Part shown: one piece after another, positions 17,174 through 23,985 of the stretch
How positions within the stretch are numbered: position 1 is the stretch's first letter
How the letters are laid out: every line of letters begins with the position of its first letter
Source: Allokutzneria sp. A3M-2-11 16
Lineage (GTDB): Bacteria; Actinomycetota; Actinomycetes; Mycobacteriales; Pseudonocardiaceae
DNA: 64,000 nucleotides
Reading direction: 5' to 3'
NCBI RefSeq assembly: GCF_024213555.1
Contig: NZ_JANAVO010000016.1
Location: forward strand, 1-64,000
Notes under the pieces: generated by a model
Told to the model about the DNA's origin: nothing
Database searches by the model: none
What the model saw: the letters and a program-made list of their open reading frames with translations, nothing else
Position numbers and translations under genes: made by a program

Positions 17174-18121
17174 TCAGCGGGAGGCGACGTGTCGCCGGGC
17201 AGGGCGACGAGGGCGCATCGCGTCCTTCGGACCGACCGGGATGAGCTCGAAGTTCTTCTTCAGCGTGCCGAGGCGGTGGATCAGCAGGTCCGGACCGGTC
17301 ACGCAGAGCCGGGTCACGCCGTGCTCCACCAGGGTCGCGGTGATGTGCCCCCAGTGCACCTGGTTGACCACCGAGTCGACCAGCATCGTCCGCACGTCCG
17401 CGCCGGTGGTCACCACCGAGCCGTCCTGGTCGGAGAGCACCGGCAGCGCGGGCGCGGTGAAGGAGAAGCGCGGGTAGACCTCGTCCTGCATCCGCTTGCG
17501 CAGCGGTTCGAGCACCTGCGCGTGCGCGGGCGGGCGCATCGTGGTCAGCGAGTAGCCGCCGAGCTCGCGGACCCGCTGTTTGAATGCGTCCAGGTGACGC
17601 TCGGACATCGTGACCAGGTGCACGTCCTGGTCGAAGTACGCGGAGACCTCGTGCCACTCGCCGCGCCCGGCCATCCCCGCCAGCACCTCCTGGAGCCGCT
17701 CCAGCGGGGTGCGCACGATGAACTGGCTGACCACGTCCTGCTGCTCGGTGCGGTAGTAGTCCAGCTCGCACGCGGCCAGCTCCGCGGTCAGCCGGATCAG
17801 CTCGGCGAAGGGCATCGCGCCGGAGTACGCGGCCGCGGCGCGCTCGCCGAAGCTGGGGCCGACGCACAGCTCGGGGCGTTCGCCGAGGACGTCCTCGGCC
17901 CAGTCCGCCATGGCCAGCGAGTTGACCACGAAGGCGATCTGGGAGGCCGCGGTGTAGCCGTCGCCCGCCGACCGCAGCGCGTCGAGCACCGAGTAGCCCA
18001 GCGCGGCGTCCGCCTCCGCCAGCCTGCGCCGGGCGAACGGGCTGATCATCATGAACCGGCCGACCTCGGAGAAGCGGGACGGGCCCATGCCGGGGAAGAC
18101 GAAGGCGGTGCTCACGGTCAT
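17174..18121 (-). CDS. Discrete acyltransferase, probable starter-unit (4-guanidinobutyryl) transferase
   Basis: 315-aa protein with the malonyl-CoA:ACP transacylase fold. The nucleophile serine is S90 in GPSFGE (usually GHSxG), and the active-site histidine is H200 in PPAHAQ. The N-terminal GQG loop reads FPGMG. The arginine that grips the malonyl carboxylate in ordinary ATs (in xRGRLMQ) seems replaced: the aligned stretch reads LIRLTAELAAC, by eye alignment. A non-carboxylated acyl substrate is therefore likely. Homologous discrete ATs (VinK in macrolactam pathways, and the transferases of guanidino-polyketide clusters) load unusual starters onto the PKS loading ACP. Here it would move the 4-guanidinobutyryl group to the ACP at the start of PKS A. 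It lies 5 bp downstream of the ligase gene in one operon. Confidence 0.83.
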   Translation of the reverse strand: MTVSTAFVFPGMGPSRFSEVGRFMMISPFARRRLAEADAALGYSVLDALRSAGDGYTAASQIAFVVNSLAMADWAEDVLGERPELCVGPSFGERAAAAYSGAMPFAELIRLTAELAACELDYYRTEQQDVVSQFIVRTPLERLQEVLAGMAGRGEWHEVSAYFDQDVHLVTMSERHLDAFKQRVRELGGYSLTTMRPPAHAQVLEPLRKRMQDEVYPRFSFTAPALPVLSDQDGSVVTTGADVRTMLVDSVVNQVHWGHITATLVEHGVTRLCVTGPDLLIHRLGTLKKNFELIPVGPKDAMRPRRPARRHVASR

Positions 18122-18126
18122 CCCCC

Positions 18127-19551
18127 TCAGCCCTGGTCGGCGGCGGCGAGGACTTCGAGCTGCTTGCGGTCGAACTTGCCGTTGCGGTTGAGCGGGAACT
18201 TCTCCAGCACGGTCACCCGGTTCGGCTGCTCGTAGGGCGGCAGCACCGAGCAGATCAGGTCGCGCCAGTGGCCCGCCTCGCGGCCCTGCTCGTCCTGGAC
18301 GAAGAAGGTCAGGCTGGCACCCCTGCGCTCGCAGGGCAGGGCGACGATCTTGGTCACGCAGCCCTTCGCGGCCAGGCTGTGCTCGATGATCTCCGGGTGC
18401 AGCGTGTGCCCGTTGCGGTGCACGGCCATCTTGCGGCCCGCGATGAACAGGTTGCCCTCGGCGTCGAGGTAGCCGAAGTCGTTGGTCTTGTACCAGTCCC
18501 GGCCGACCGGCTCGATCGCGCCGTCGGCGTCGAGGTAGCCCTCCATCAGGTCCGGGTCCAGCACCTCGATCTCGCCTATCTCGCCGGCGGGCAGCACCGA
18601 GCCGTCCTCCGCGGTGATCCGCAGCTCCAGGCCCGCGACGGCCTGGCCGGCGCCGACCGGGTTGTCCACGGTGGCGAAGGCGACGTTGCCCATCTCCGTG
18701 CTGCCGTAGCTGTCCAGCAGCGGCATCCCGAAGGTCTCGATCGCGCGGTCCACCAGGCCCGGCTCCAGCGGGGCGGCGCCGCTGCACAGCATGCGGACGT
18801 TGCTGAACTCGCCGACCGCGCTCGGCCGCTTGCCGACGATGTTGAGGATGCTGCGGTAGGTCGACGGCGCCGCGTCCACCACGGTGGCCCCGGTCATGCC
18901 CGCGATGCGCAGCGCGCGGTCGAGCCTGCGGTACGGCGCGATCACCAGCGAGCAGCCGACCAGCCACGAGATCAGCACCATGGACAGGCCGTACTGGTGG
19001 TTGAACGGCAGCAGCGGCAGCAGCACGTCGCCGGAGTGGTGGCCGACCAGGTCGGCGTTGCGCCGCAGGTTGGTCAGGAACCGCCCGCCGTTCTTCACCA
19101 CGCCCTTGGGCACGCCGGTGGAACCGGAGGACCACATGATCAGCGCGTCCGGCAGCTTCTCCCACGCGGTGAAGTCCAGGCGCTGGTCGATCGGGGAGCG
19201 GCCAGCGGCGGCGACGGCCAGCTCGTAGGTGTAGACGACCTGCTCGCCGACCGCGATCGGGGCGTCGTCGTCGGCGATGACCAGCTTCACCCCGGACTGG
19301 CGCGTGGTGCGCTGCGTCTGGTCCGGCTTCTCCTGGTGGTCGACGAGCACCACCGAGGTGCCCAGGTGCATCAGCGCGAACAGGGTCGAGAGGTAGGCGA
19401 CGGAGTTGTCCGCCTTGAGCAGCACGCGGTCGCCGTAGCCGATCCCGCGGTCGCGCAGCGCGTCGGCCACCCGCAGCGCGGCCTGTTCGAACTCGGCCAC
19501 CGTCTGCACGGAATCGGGTGCGAAGATTTTCGCGGTCTTCCCAGTGGACAT
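18127..19551 (-). CDS. Acyl-activating ligase (AMP-forming), probable 4-guanidinobutyrate ligase
   Basis: 474-aa ANL-superfamily adenylating enzyme. Core motifs are the P-loop SSGSTGVPKG, YGSTE, the YKTNDFGYLD hinge region, and the catalytic lysine region PLNRNGKFDRKQ near the C-terminus. It should activate the free acid made by the amidohydrolase as acyl-AMP and pass it to CoA or directly to an ACP. The substrate, 4-guanidinobutyrate, is inferred from the neighbouring arginine-processing genes. GGAG at 19562-19565 is 10 nt from the ATG at 19551 and 7 nt from an in-frame GTG at 19554, so the protein may start one residue earlier. The gene is divergent from the amidohydrolase gene, with 244 bp between. 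Confidence 0.85.
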   Translation of the reverse strand: MSTGKTAKIFAPDSVQTVAEFEQAALRVADALRDRGIGYGDRVLLKADNSVAYLSTLFALMHLGTSVVLVDHQEKPDQTQRTTRQSGVKLVIADDDAPIAVGEQVVYTYELAVAAAGRSPIDQRLDFTAWEKLPDALIMWSSGSTGVPKGVVKNGGRFLTNLRRNADLVGHHSGDVLLPLLPFNHQYGLSMVLISWLVGCSLVIAPYRRLDRALRIAGMTGATVVDAAPSTYRSILNIVGKRPSAVGEFSNVRMLCSGAAPLEPGLVDRAIETFGMPLLDSYGSTEMGNVAFATVDNPVGAGQAVAGLELRITAEDGSVLPAGEIGEIEVLDPDLMEGYLDADGAIEPVGRDWYKTNDFGYLDAEGNLFIAGRKMAVHRNGHTLHPEIIEHSLAAKGCVTKIVALPCERRGASLTFFVQDEQGREAGHWRDLICSVLPPYEQPNRVTVLEKFPLNRNGKFDRKQLEVLAAADQG

Positions 19552-19636
19552 CACTATCGAACTCCTTTCCTGGTCCTGATCGAGGCGGATACCCCTCGGA
19601 AGAAGAATCAGGTGATCCGTCGTTCGATGTCGACGC

Positions 19637-19658
19637 CTTGACCGCATGTCTGGTCAAG
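19637..19658. promoter_or_regulatory. Palindrome in the divergent ligase/amidohydrolase promoter region
   Basis: CTTGACC and GGTCAAG form perfect 7-bp arms around an 8-bp spacer. The element sits near the middle of the 244-bp gap between two divergent starter genes, 85 bp from the ligase start and 137 bp from the amidohydrolase start. It is well placed for one regulator to control both. Each arm also contains TTGACC, a possible -35 hexamer on either strand. Confidence 0.5.
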
Positions 19659-19795
19659 TATCGCCAAAGTCGAGGTTATGCCCGGGTGGGGAACGGCTGA
19701 AGGGGTGTCGTTCCACCCGGCGCCCATCGTGAAGTAACTCACGGGGAGGAGCTGATAGCGTCCGTCGCGGAATTGCGTTGAAGGGAACTCGCCCG

Positions 19796-20578
19796 ATGAG
19801 GATCGCCTGCTGGCAGGCCACCGCCCGCCGAACCGATGTGCCCGCCGCACTCCGAGCGCTGCGCGCGCGTGCCGGGGAAGCGGCGGAGGCCGGGGCATCG
19901 TTGCTGGTCACGCCGGAGATGTCGCTGACCGGCTATCACATCGGCGCGCGCAGGCTGCGTCAGCTGGCCGAGCCCGCGGACGGCCCGATGTGCCAGGCGG
20001 TCAGCGAGATCGCCTCGGCCAACGGCATCGCGATCGTGCACGGCTGGCCGGAACTGTCCGGCGGAGGGGTGTACAACTCCGCGCGCCTGGTGGATTCTTC
20101 GGGCGAGGAGTCGGCCACTTACCGCAAGGCCCATCTTTTTGGGGATATCGACCGCAATGCGTTCAGTCCCGGGGATACCGGGCTGGTGCGCGCCGAACTC
20201 GGCGGCGTCCCGGTGGGAATCATTATCTGCTACGACGTGGAATTCCCCGAGTCGGTGCGCGCGCACGCGGTCGCGGGCACCCGGCTGCTGCTGGTGCCGA
20301 CCGCGCTGATGTCGCCGTGGGACTTCGTCGCCGAGACCCTGGTGCCGGCGCGGGCCTTCGAGAGCCAGCTGTTCCTCGCCTACACCAACTGGGTCGGCAG
20401 CGAGCGCGAGCTGAGCTACTGCGGGCTGACCCGGGTGGTCGGCCCGGACGGGCGCGTGGTGGCCGGTCGGCGCGACGGAGAGGGCCTGGTGCTCGCCGAC
20501 CTCGACCTGTCCCTCGTGGACCGGGCGCGCGCGGAGACGACCTACCTCGCCGACCGGCGCCCGGAGCTCTACTCCTGA
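19796..20578 (+). CDS. Nitrilase-fold amidohydrolase, probable 4-guanidinobutanamide hydrolase
   Basis: 260-aa carbon-nitrogen hydrolase. The Glu-Lys-Cys triad is visible: E41 (VTPEMSLTGY), K111 (YRKAHLF) and C145 (IICYDVEFPE). The length is normal for the family. In guanidino-polyketide pathways an enzyme of this type hydrolyses 4-guanidinobutanamide, the product of the arginine oxidase, to 4-guanidinobutyrate. All other enzymes of that route are present nearby. AAGGGAA at 19781-19787 supports the ATG at 19796 over an upstream TTG. It is the first of a + strand series (amidohydrolase, two methyltransferases, PadR pair). Confidence 0.86.
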   Translation: MRIACWQATARRTDVPAALRALRARAGEAAEAGASLLVTPEMSLTGYHIGARRLRQLAEPADGPMCQAVSEIASANGIAIVHGWPELSGGGVYNSARLVDSSGEESATYRKAHLFGDIDRNAFSPGDTGLVRAELGGVPVGIIICYDVEFPESVRAHAVAGTRLLLVPTALMSPWDFVAETLVPARAFESQLFLAYTNWVGSERELSYCGLTRVVGPDGRVVAGRRDGEGLVLADLDLSLVDRARAETTYLADRRPELYS

Positions 20579-20615
20579 CCCACTCGCCGGTAATCGGCGC
20601 CCGGGAACTCCAGTG

Positions 20616-20643
20616 GGCACCCCGATGGTTCTCGGGTGGTGCC
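20616..20643 (+). terminator. Weak hairpin after the amidohydrolase gene
   Basis: GGCACC pairs with GGTGCC and the inner CCGA with TCGG, with a 2-nt bulge on the 3' side. It lies between the amidohydrolase stop and the next gene, with no T-run. It may partly terminate or process the message. Confidence 0.3.
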
Positions 20644-20716
20644 GCGCGGTTCTCGCTTTCCGCCGATGCCGCCGCAAAGCTTTCGAGCAGGGGACAACTT
20701 GCTTGGGAGCGTGCAC

Positions 20717-21535
20717 ATGCGTCGGACCTTTACAGACTTCACCATCGAGGTCGACATGAAGCGCCCGGATTTCCTGCGGAGCAAAGGAAATGGTCAGCGC
20801 AATCTGCTGCTCGGCCGGGCGGTCGCGGAACTCGCGGCGGACCTGCACCACCTGGACGCCATTCAGCAGGAGGTGTTCGTCGACGGTGCGTGGCGCCCGC
20901 ACATCCGCAGTGACTGGTCCTCCAGCGGCGCGGACTACAGCGATTCCTCGCAGCTGCTGATCGAGGGCCAGCAGGTCATGCAGGACTGGGAGCACCCGCT
21001 GATGCGCAAGCTCGCCGAGAACGCCTGCCAGAGCAGGGGCGACATCCTCGAGGTCGGCTTCGGCATGGGCATCTCCGCGGGCTACGTGCAGGCGTGCGGG
21101 GTCCGTTCGCACACCATCATCGAGATCAACAAGGGCGTGGCGGAGCGGTTCGAGGACTGGCGCGCGCAGCGGCCCGGCGCCGACATCCGGCTGGCCTTCG
21201 GCGGCTGGCAGGACGTGATCGACGACCTGGGCCAGTTCGACGGCATCCTCTACGACACCTATCCGACCAACGAGGACGAGTTCGTCAAGACGCTCGGCCC
21301 GAAGGTGGTCACGCTGGCGGCGAACTTCTTCCCGGCCGCGGCCGCGCACCTGCGCCCCGGCGGGACCTTCTCCTACTACACCAACGAGATCGACTCGCTC
21401 AGCCGCGCGCACCAGCGGCTGCTGCTCGAACACTTCAGCTCGTTCGAGGTGGAGCTGGTCCGCGATCTCCACCCGCCGGCCGACTGCACCTACTGGTGGG
21501 CCGACCGCATGGCCGCGGTTACCGCGTACAAATAG
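20717..21535 (+). CDS. GAMT-family guanidine N-methyltransferase
   Basis: 272-aa SAM-dependent methyltransferase closely resembling guanidinoacetate N-methyltransferase (GAMT). The SAM motif is ILEVGFGMGIS (110-120), followed by HTIIEINKGV (132-141), FDGILYDTYP (174-183) and the C-terminal ADCTYWWADR. Two acids that hold the guanidinium group in mammalian GAMT are conserved: E92 (DWEHP, GAMT E45) and D180 (YDTYP, GAMT D134). The enzyme very probably methylates a guanidino nitrogen, either of the starter (arginine, guanidinobutanamide, guanidinobutyrate or its thioester) or of the finished product. ATG 20717 is supported by GGGAG 7 nt upstream; ATG 20756 is an alternative. About 90 N-terminal residues precede the core, similar in role to the lid segment of GAMT. 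Confidence 0.88.
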   Translation: MRRTFTDFTIEVDMKRPDFLRSKGNGQRNLLLGRAVAELAADLHHLDAIQQEVFVDGAWRPHIRSDWSSSGADYSDSSQLLIEGQQVMQDWEHPLMRKLAENACQSRGDILEVGFGMGISAGYVQACGVRSHTIIEINKGVAERFEDWRAQRPGADIRLAFGGWQDVIDDLGQFDGILYDTYPTNEDEFVKTLGPKVVTLAANFFPAAAAHLRPGGTFSYYTNEIDSLSRAHQRLLLEHFSSFEVELVRDLHPPADCTYWWADRMAAVTAYK

Positions 21536-21580
21536 TAATAGAATAAAACGTCGTCACCAATCAGAATGATTAGCGAACCC

Positions 21581-21614
21581 AGGTTCGACATTCCCTTTGC
21601 AATGTCGTTAACCT
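21581..21614 (+). promoter_or_regulatory. Dyad/stem-loop upstream of the PRMT-like gene
   Basis: CGACATT (21586-21592) pairs with AATGTCG (21601-21607) around CCCTTTGC. The outer AGGTT/AACCT extends the stem past a 2-nt bulge. The element lies in an AT-rich 113-bp gap, ends 34 bp before the start codon, and could be an operator or an mRNA leader hairpin. An overlapping small palindrome, GAACC-CA-GGTTC at 21575-21586, could form instead. Confidence 0.5.
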
Positions 21615-21648
21615 CGGGTTACGGCCTTGCGCCTCGGGAGGGGAATTC

Positions 21649-22746
21649 ATGGGTTCCATGCATGTTCAAGCTATTTCCGTCGCCGGACACGACGTTCCTG
21701 TTCGAGTGTGCGACAAAATGGAAATGCCCCTCCTGATGCCCTCGGTCGGCGAGTACCCGATTTATGACCCGCAGGCCTATGAGTTCATGATTGCCGACAA
21801 GCTGCGCACCGACGCCTACCGGGAGGCGGTGCGGGCGCTGGCGCCGGGCCGGGTGGTGCTCGACATCGGCACCGGTCAGGACGCGATCTGGGCGGTGACC
21901 GCGGCCAAGGCCGGGGCGAGCCGCGTGTACGCGATCGAGGTGCTGCGCGACGCGGCGAAGCTGGCCAGGGAGGCGGTGGACCGGGCGGGGGTGGCGGACC
22001 GGGTCACCATCCTGGAGGGCCTGTCCACCGAGATCGAGCTGCCGGAACAGGTGGACCTGCTGGTCTCGGAGATCATCGGCACGATCGGCGGGTCGGAGGG
22101 CGCCGAGGCCGTGCTCGACGACGCCCGCCGCCGGTTCCTCAAGCCCGGCGGGCACTCCATCCCGCACCGCTGCGTGACCACGGTGGCCGCGGTCGACCTC
22201 GGTCGGCTGATGCCGGACCTGGCGTTCGCGCCGATCATGGCGCCGTACGTGGAGCAGGTCTTCGCCAGCGTCGGCCGCCCGTTCGACCTGCGGCTGTGCC
22301 TGATGGGACTGGGCCGCCAGCAGCTCATGTCCACCCAGGCCGAGGTCGAGGACCTGCGGTTCGAGGAACTGCGGCCGGGCTCCGGGGTCGACCGGGCCGA
22401 GCTGCGCGTCACCCGCGCCGGGCGGATGCACGGGCTGGGGCTCGGCATCCGGCTGTGGATCACCGAGGAGGGCACCGCGATCGACTCGATCGCGCAGTGG
22501 ACGAACTGGGCGCCGGTGTTCGTCCCGGTGTCGGAGTCCGGCCTGGAGCTGGCCGAAGGCGATGTCGTCTCGCTGGAGTTCACGAGGAAGCTGAGCGCGG
22601 ACGGCGTGCACCCGGACTACGGGATCAGCGGCGTGGTGCGGCGCGGCGATGCCGTGCTGGCCGACATCTCCTGGGAGTCACCGCACGGTGGCGGGGGGTT
22701 CCGGGAGAACCCGGTCCACCGGTCGCTGTTCCCGCTGCCCCGCTGA
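21649..22746 (+). CDS. PRMT-family (arginine-type) guanidine N-methyltransferase
   Basis: 365-aa SAM methyltransferase with the protein-arginine methyltransferase architecture. SAM motif I is VLDIGTG (70-76), and the acidic residue E97 ends the second strand. The double-E loop that binds the arginine guanidinium is present as E141 and E150 in SEIIGTIGGSE, with the same 9-residue spacing as in PRMT1. A beta-barrel domain follows from about 180, with TNW (in QWTNWAPV) where PRMTs have the THW loop. The N-terminal IYDPQAYEFMIADKLRTDAY resembles the PRMT cofactor-capping helix. Together with the GAMT-like neighbour it suggests a second methyl on the guanidine, on the same or the other terminal nitrogen. 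The start ATG has GGAGGGG upstream; a second ATG is at 21658. Confidence 0.84.
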   Translation: MGSMHVQAISVAGHDVPVRVCDKMEMPLLMPSVGEYPIYDPQAYEFMIADKLRTDAYREAVRALAPGRVVLDIGTGQDAIWAVTAAKAGASRVYAIEVLRDAAKLAREAVDRAGVADRVTILEGLSTEIELPEQVDLLVSEIIGTIGGSEGAEAVLDDARRRFLKPGGHSIPHRCVTTVAAVDLGRLMPDLAFAPIMAPYVEQVFASVGRPFDLRLCLMGLGRQQLMSTQAEVEDLRFEELRPGSGVDRAELRVTRAGRMHGLGLGIRLWITEEGTAIDSIAQWTNWAPVFVPVSESGLELAEGDVVSLEFTRKLSADGVHPDYGISGVVRRGDAVLADISWESPHGGGGFRENPVHRSLFPLPR

Positions 22747-22764
22747 GCCGCTCGCGAGCTGAAT

Positions 22765-22808
22765 CCCCGGTCAGTGCTAGTCTGAATCTGGACTAGTCCT
22801 GACCGGGG
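22765..22808. promoter_or_regulatory. 44-bp palindromic operator upstream of padR
   Basis: Left arm CCCCGGTCAGTGCTAGTC and right arm GACTAGTCCTGACCGGGG match at 16 of 18 positions around an 8-bp centre. The element starts 18 bp after the PRMT-like stop and ends 23 bp before the padR start. PadR proteins bind long dyads over their own promoters, so autoregulation is likely. It could also act as a terminator for the upstream gene. Confidence 0.75.
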
Positions 22809-22831
22809 ATTACTCGTGAGAGGGATGAGCG

Positions 22832-23164
22832 GTGGCCGACGCGTCGATGGGGTGGCTGCGGGGAACGCTGGAGCTGGTGCTCGCCGCGGTGCTGGCCGAG
22901 GGCGACCGGCACGGGTACGCGCTGACCCAGCGGATCGCGGAGCTGGGGCTCGGCGCGGTGCGCGGCGGCGCGCTGTACCCGGTGCTGGGCCGGATGGAGG
23001 CGGCCGGGATGGTCGAGGCCGAGTGGGAGGCGGGCCAGGGCGGCCCCGGGCGCAAGGTCTACCGGCTGACCGCGGCCGGGCGGGAGCGGTTGGACGCGGA
23101 GACCGAGCGCTGGCACCACTTCTCCGTCGCCATGGATCGGCTCGTGGGAAAGGCGGCGGGATGA
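22832..23164 (+). CDS. PadR-family transcriptional regulator
   Basis: 110-aa repressor-type regulator. The winged helix covers most of the protein: GTLELVLAAVLAEGDRHGYAL is the first two helices (written here as GTLELVLAAVL and AEGDRHGYAL), LYPVLGRMEAAGMV is the recognition helix region, and the wing GRKVYRLTAAGRE is typical of PadR. A short C-terminal helix for dimerisation follows, as in the PadR-s2 subfamily. Start is GTG at 22832. A large palindrome just upstream is its probable operator. It is coupled by ATGA overlap to a membrane protein, a pairing often seen for PadR regulators whose partner senses an envelope signal. Confidence 0.9.
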   Translation: MADASMGWLRGTLELVLAAVLAEGDRHGYALTQRIAELGLGAVRGGALYPVLGRMEAAGMVEAEWEAGQGGPGRKVYRLTAAGRERLDAETERWHHFSVAMDRLVGKAAG

Positions 23165-23973
23165 ACGAGTGGGACGAGCGCGCGCGGCTGGAGCTGGCCA
23201 GGAACGGGGTGGGCGCCGAGGTGGCGGACGCGGTGCTCGCGGAGGTGGAGCAGCACTGCGCGGACAGCGGCGAGAGCAGGCAGGAAGCGTTCGGGACTCC
23301 GGCGGAGTTCGCCGGAACCGTCGCGGCGGAACGGGTTCCGATCGGAGAGCGGGCGGCGCGCGATCGCAGGGGGTTCACCGCGCGGCAGCGGCGCTCGGCG
23401 ATGATCGGGTTCTTCGGGTTCCAGCTGCTGCTGATCGGCGTCGTCGTGTGGGCCGAGGTGGGGGCGACGGTTCCCCTCACGATGGCCGGGGTGGTGGGGA
23501 CGGCGTTGTGCGTCGCCGCGGCCGTGGGTGCGGTCTTCGCGGCGTTCGAACTCCGGCCCGCGGGACGTCCGCGCAGCGTCGGGAAGGCGTTCGTGGTCGT
23601 CGGTGCGGGTGTGGTCCTGGGGGCGATGTCGTACGAGTGGTTGCCGAGGACGCAACTCTTCAGGATGCCGGTGCTCGTCATCCCCGCGCTCGGCGTCGTG
23701 GTGCTGTTGTGGGCTGTCCGGCGCGGGCCCGAACGGACGCCGACCAAGGCGCCCGCCGGTACCGAGGAATGGCTGTCCCGCCTCGGCGGGCTCCTTGAAG
23801 GACGCCACGACGTTTCTCGTGCGCGCGTGGTCGAACTCGTCGAGGAAGCGCGTCACCATCTGGTCGCGGGCGGACTCAGTCCTGAGGATGAGTTCGGACC
23901 GGCCGACCACTACGCGGCGGAGCTCGCCGGGCACGAGCCGGCCAGGCCGCCGCGGTGGCGCCGTCTGCTGTGA
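23161..23973 (+). CDS. Membrane protein coupled to PadR (HAAS-like ends)
   Basis: 270-aa integral membrane protein of unknown function. Residues 1-60 and about 200-250 are soluble helical segments of similar style: the first contains VADAVLAEVEQHCADS and GTPAEFAGTVAAE; the second contains VVELVEEARHHLVAGG and GPADHYAAELAG. They resemble the HAAS/DUF1700-type helical domains that accompany PadR genes. Between them are four hydrophobic segments (about 78-97, 102-126, 140-158 and 165-183). The ATG overlaps the padR stop. It probably works with PadR in signal sensing or as its target. The gene ends 12 bp from the convergent amine oxidase gene. Confidence 0.7.
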   Translation: MNEWDERARLELARNGVGAEVADAVLAEVEQHCADSGESRQEAFGTPAEFAGTVAAERVPIGERAARDRRGFTARQRRSAMIGFFGFQLLLIGVVVWAEVGATVPLTMAGVVGTALCVAAAVGAVFAAFELRPAGRPRSVGKAFVVVGAGVVLGAMSYEWLPRTQLFRMPVLVIPALGVVVLLWAVRRGPERTPTKAPAGTEEWLSRLGGLLEGRHDVSRARVVELVEEARHHLVAGGLSPEDEFGPADHYAAELAGHEPARPPRWRRLL

Positions 23974-23985
23974 GGCTTCCCGGCT

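Noticed and set aside
16832-18235. 467-codon + strand open frame across the acyltransferase gene
   Set aside because: It runs opposite a well-supported acyltransferase and through its terminator hairpin; the product is Arg/His/Val-rich without any recognisable domain.
20636-20716. Longer N-terminus for the GAMT-like protein from an upstream start
   Set aside because: The extra 27 residues are Pro/Arg-rich and unlike the family; GGGAG is correctly spaced for ATG 20717.
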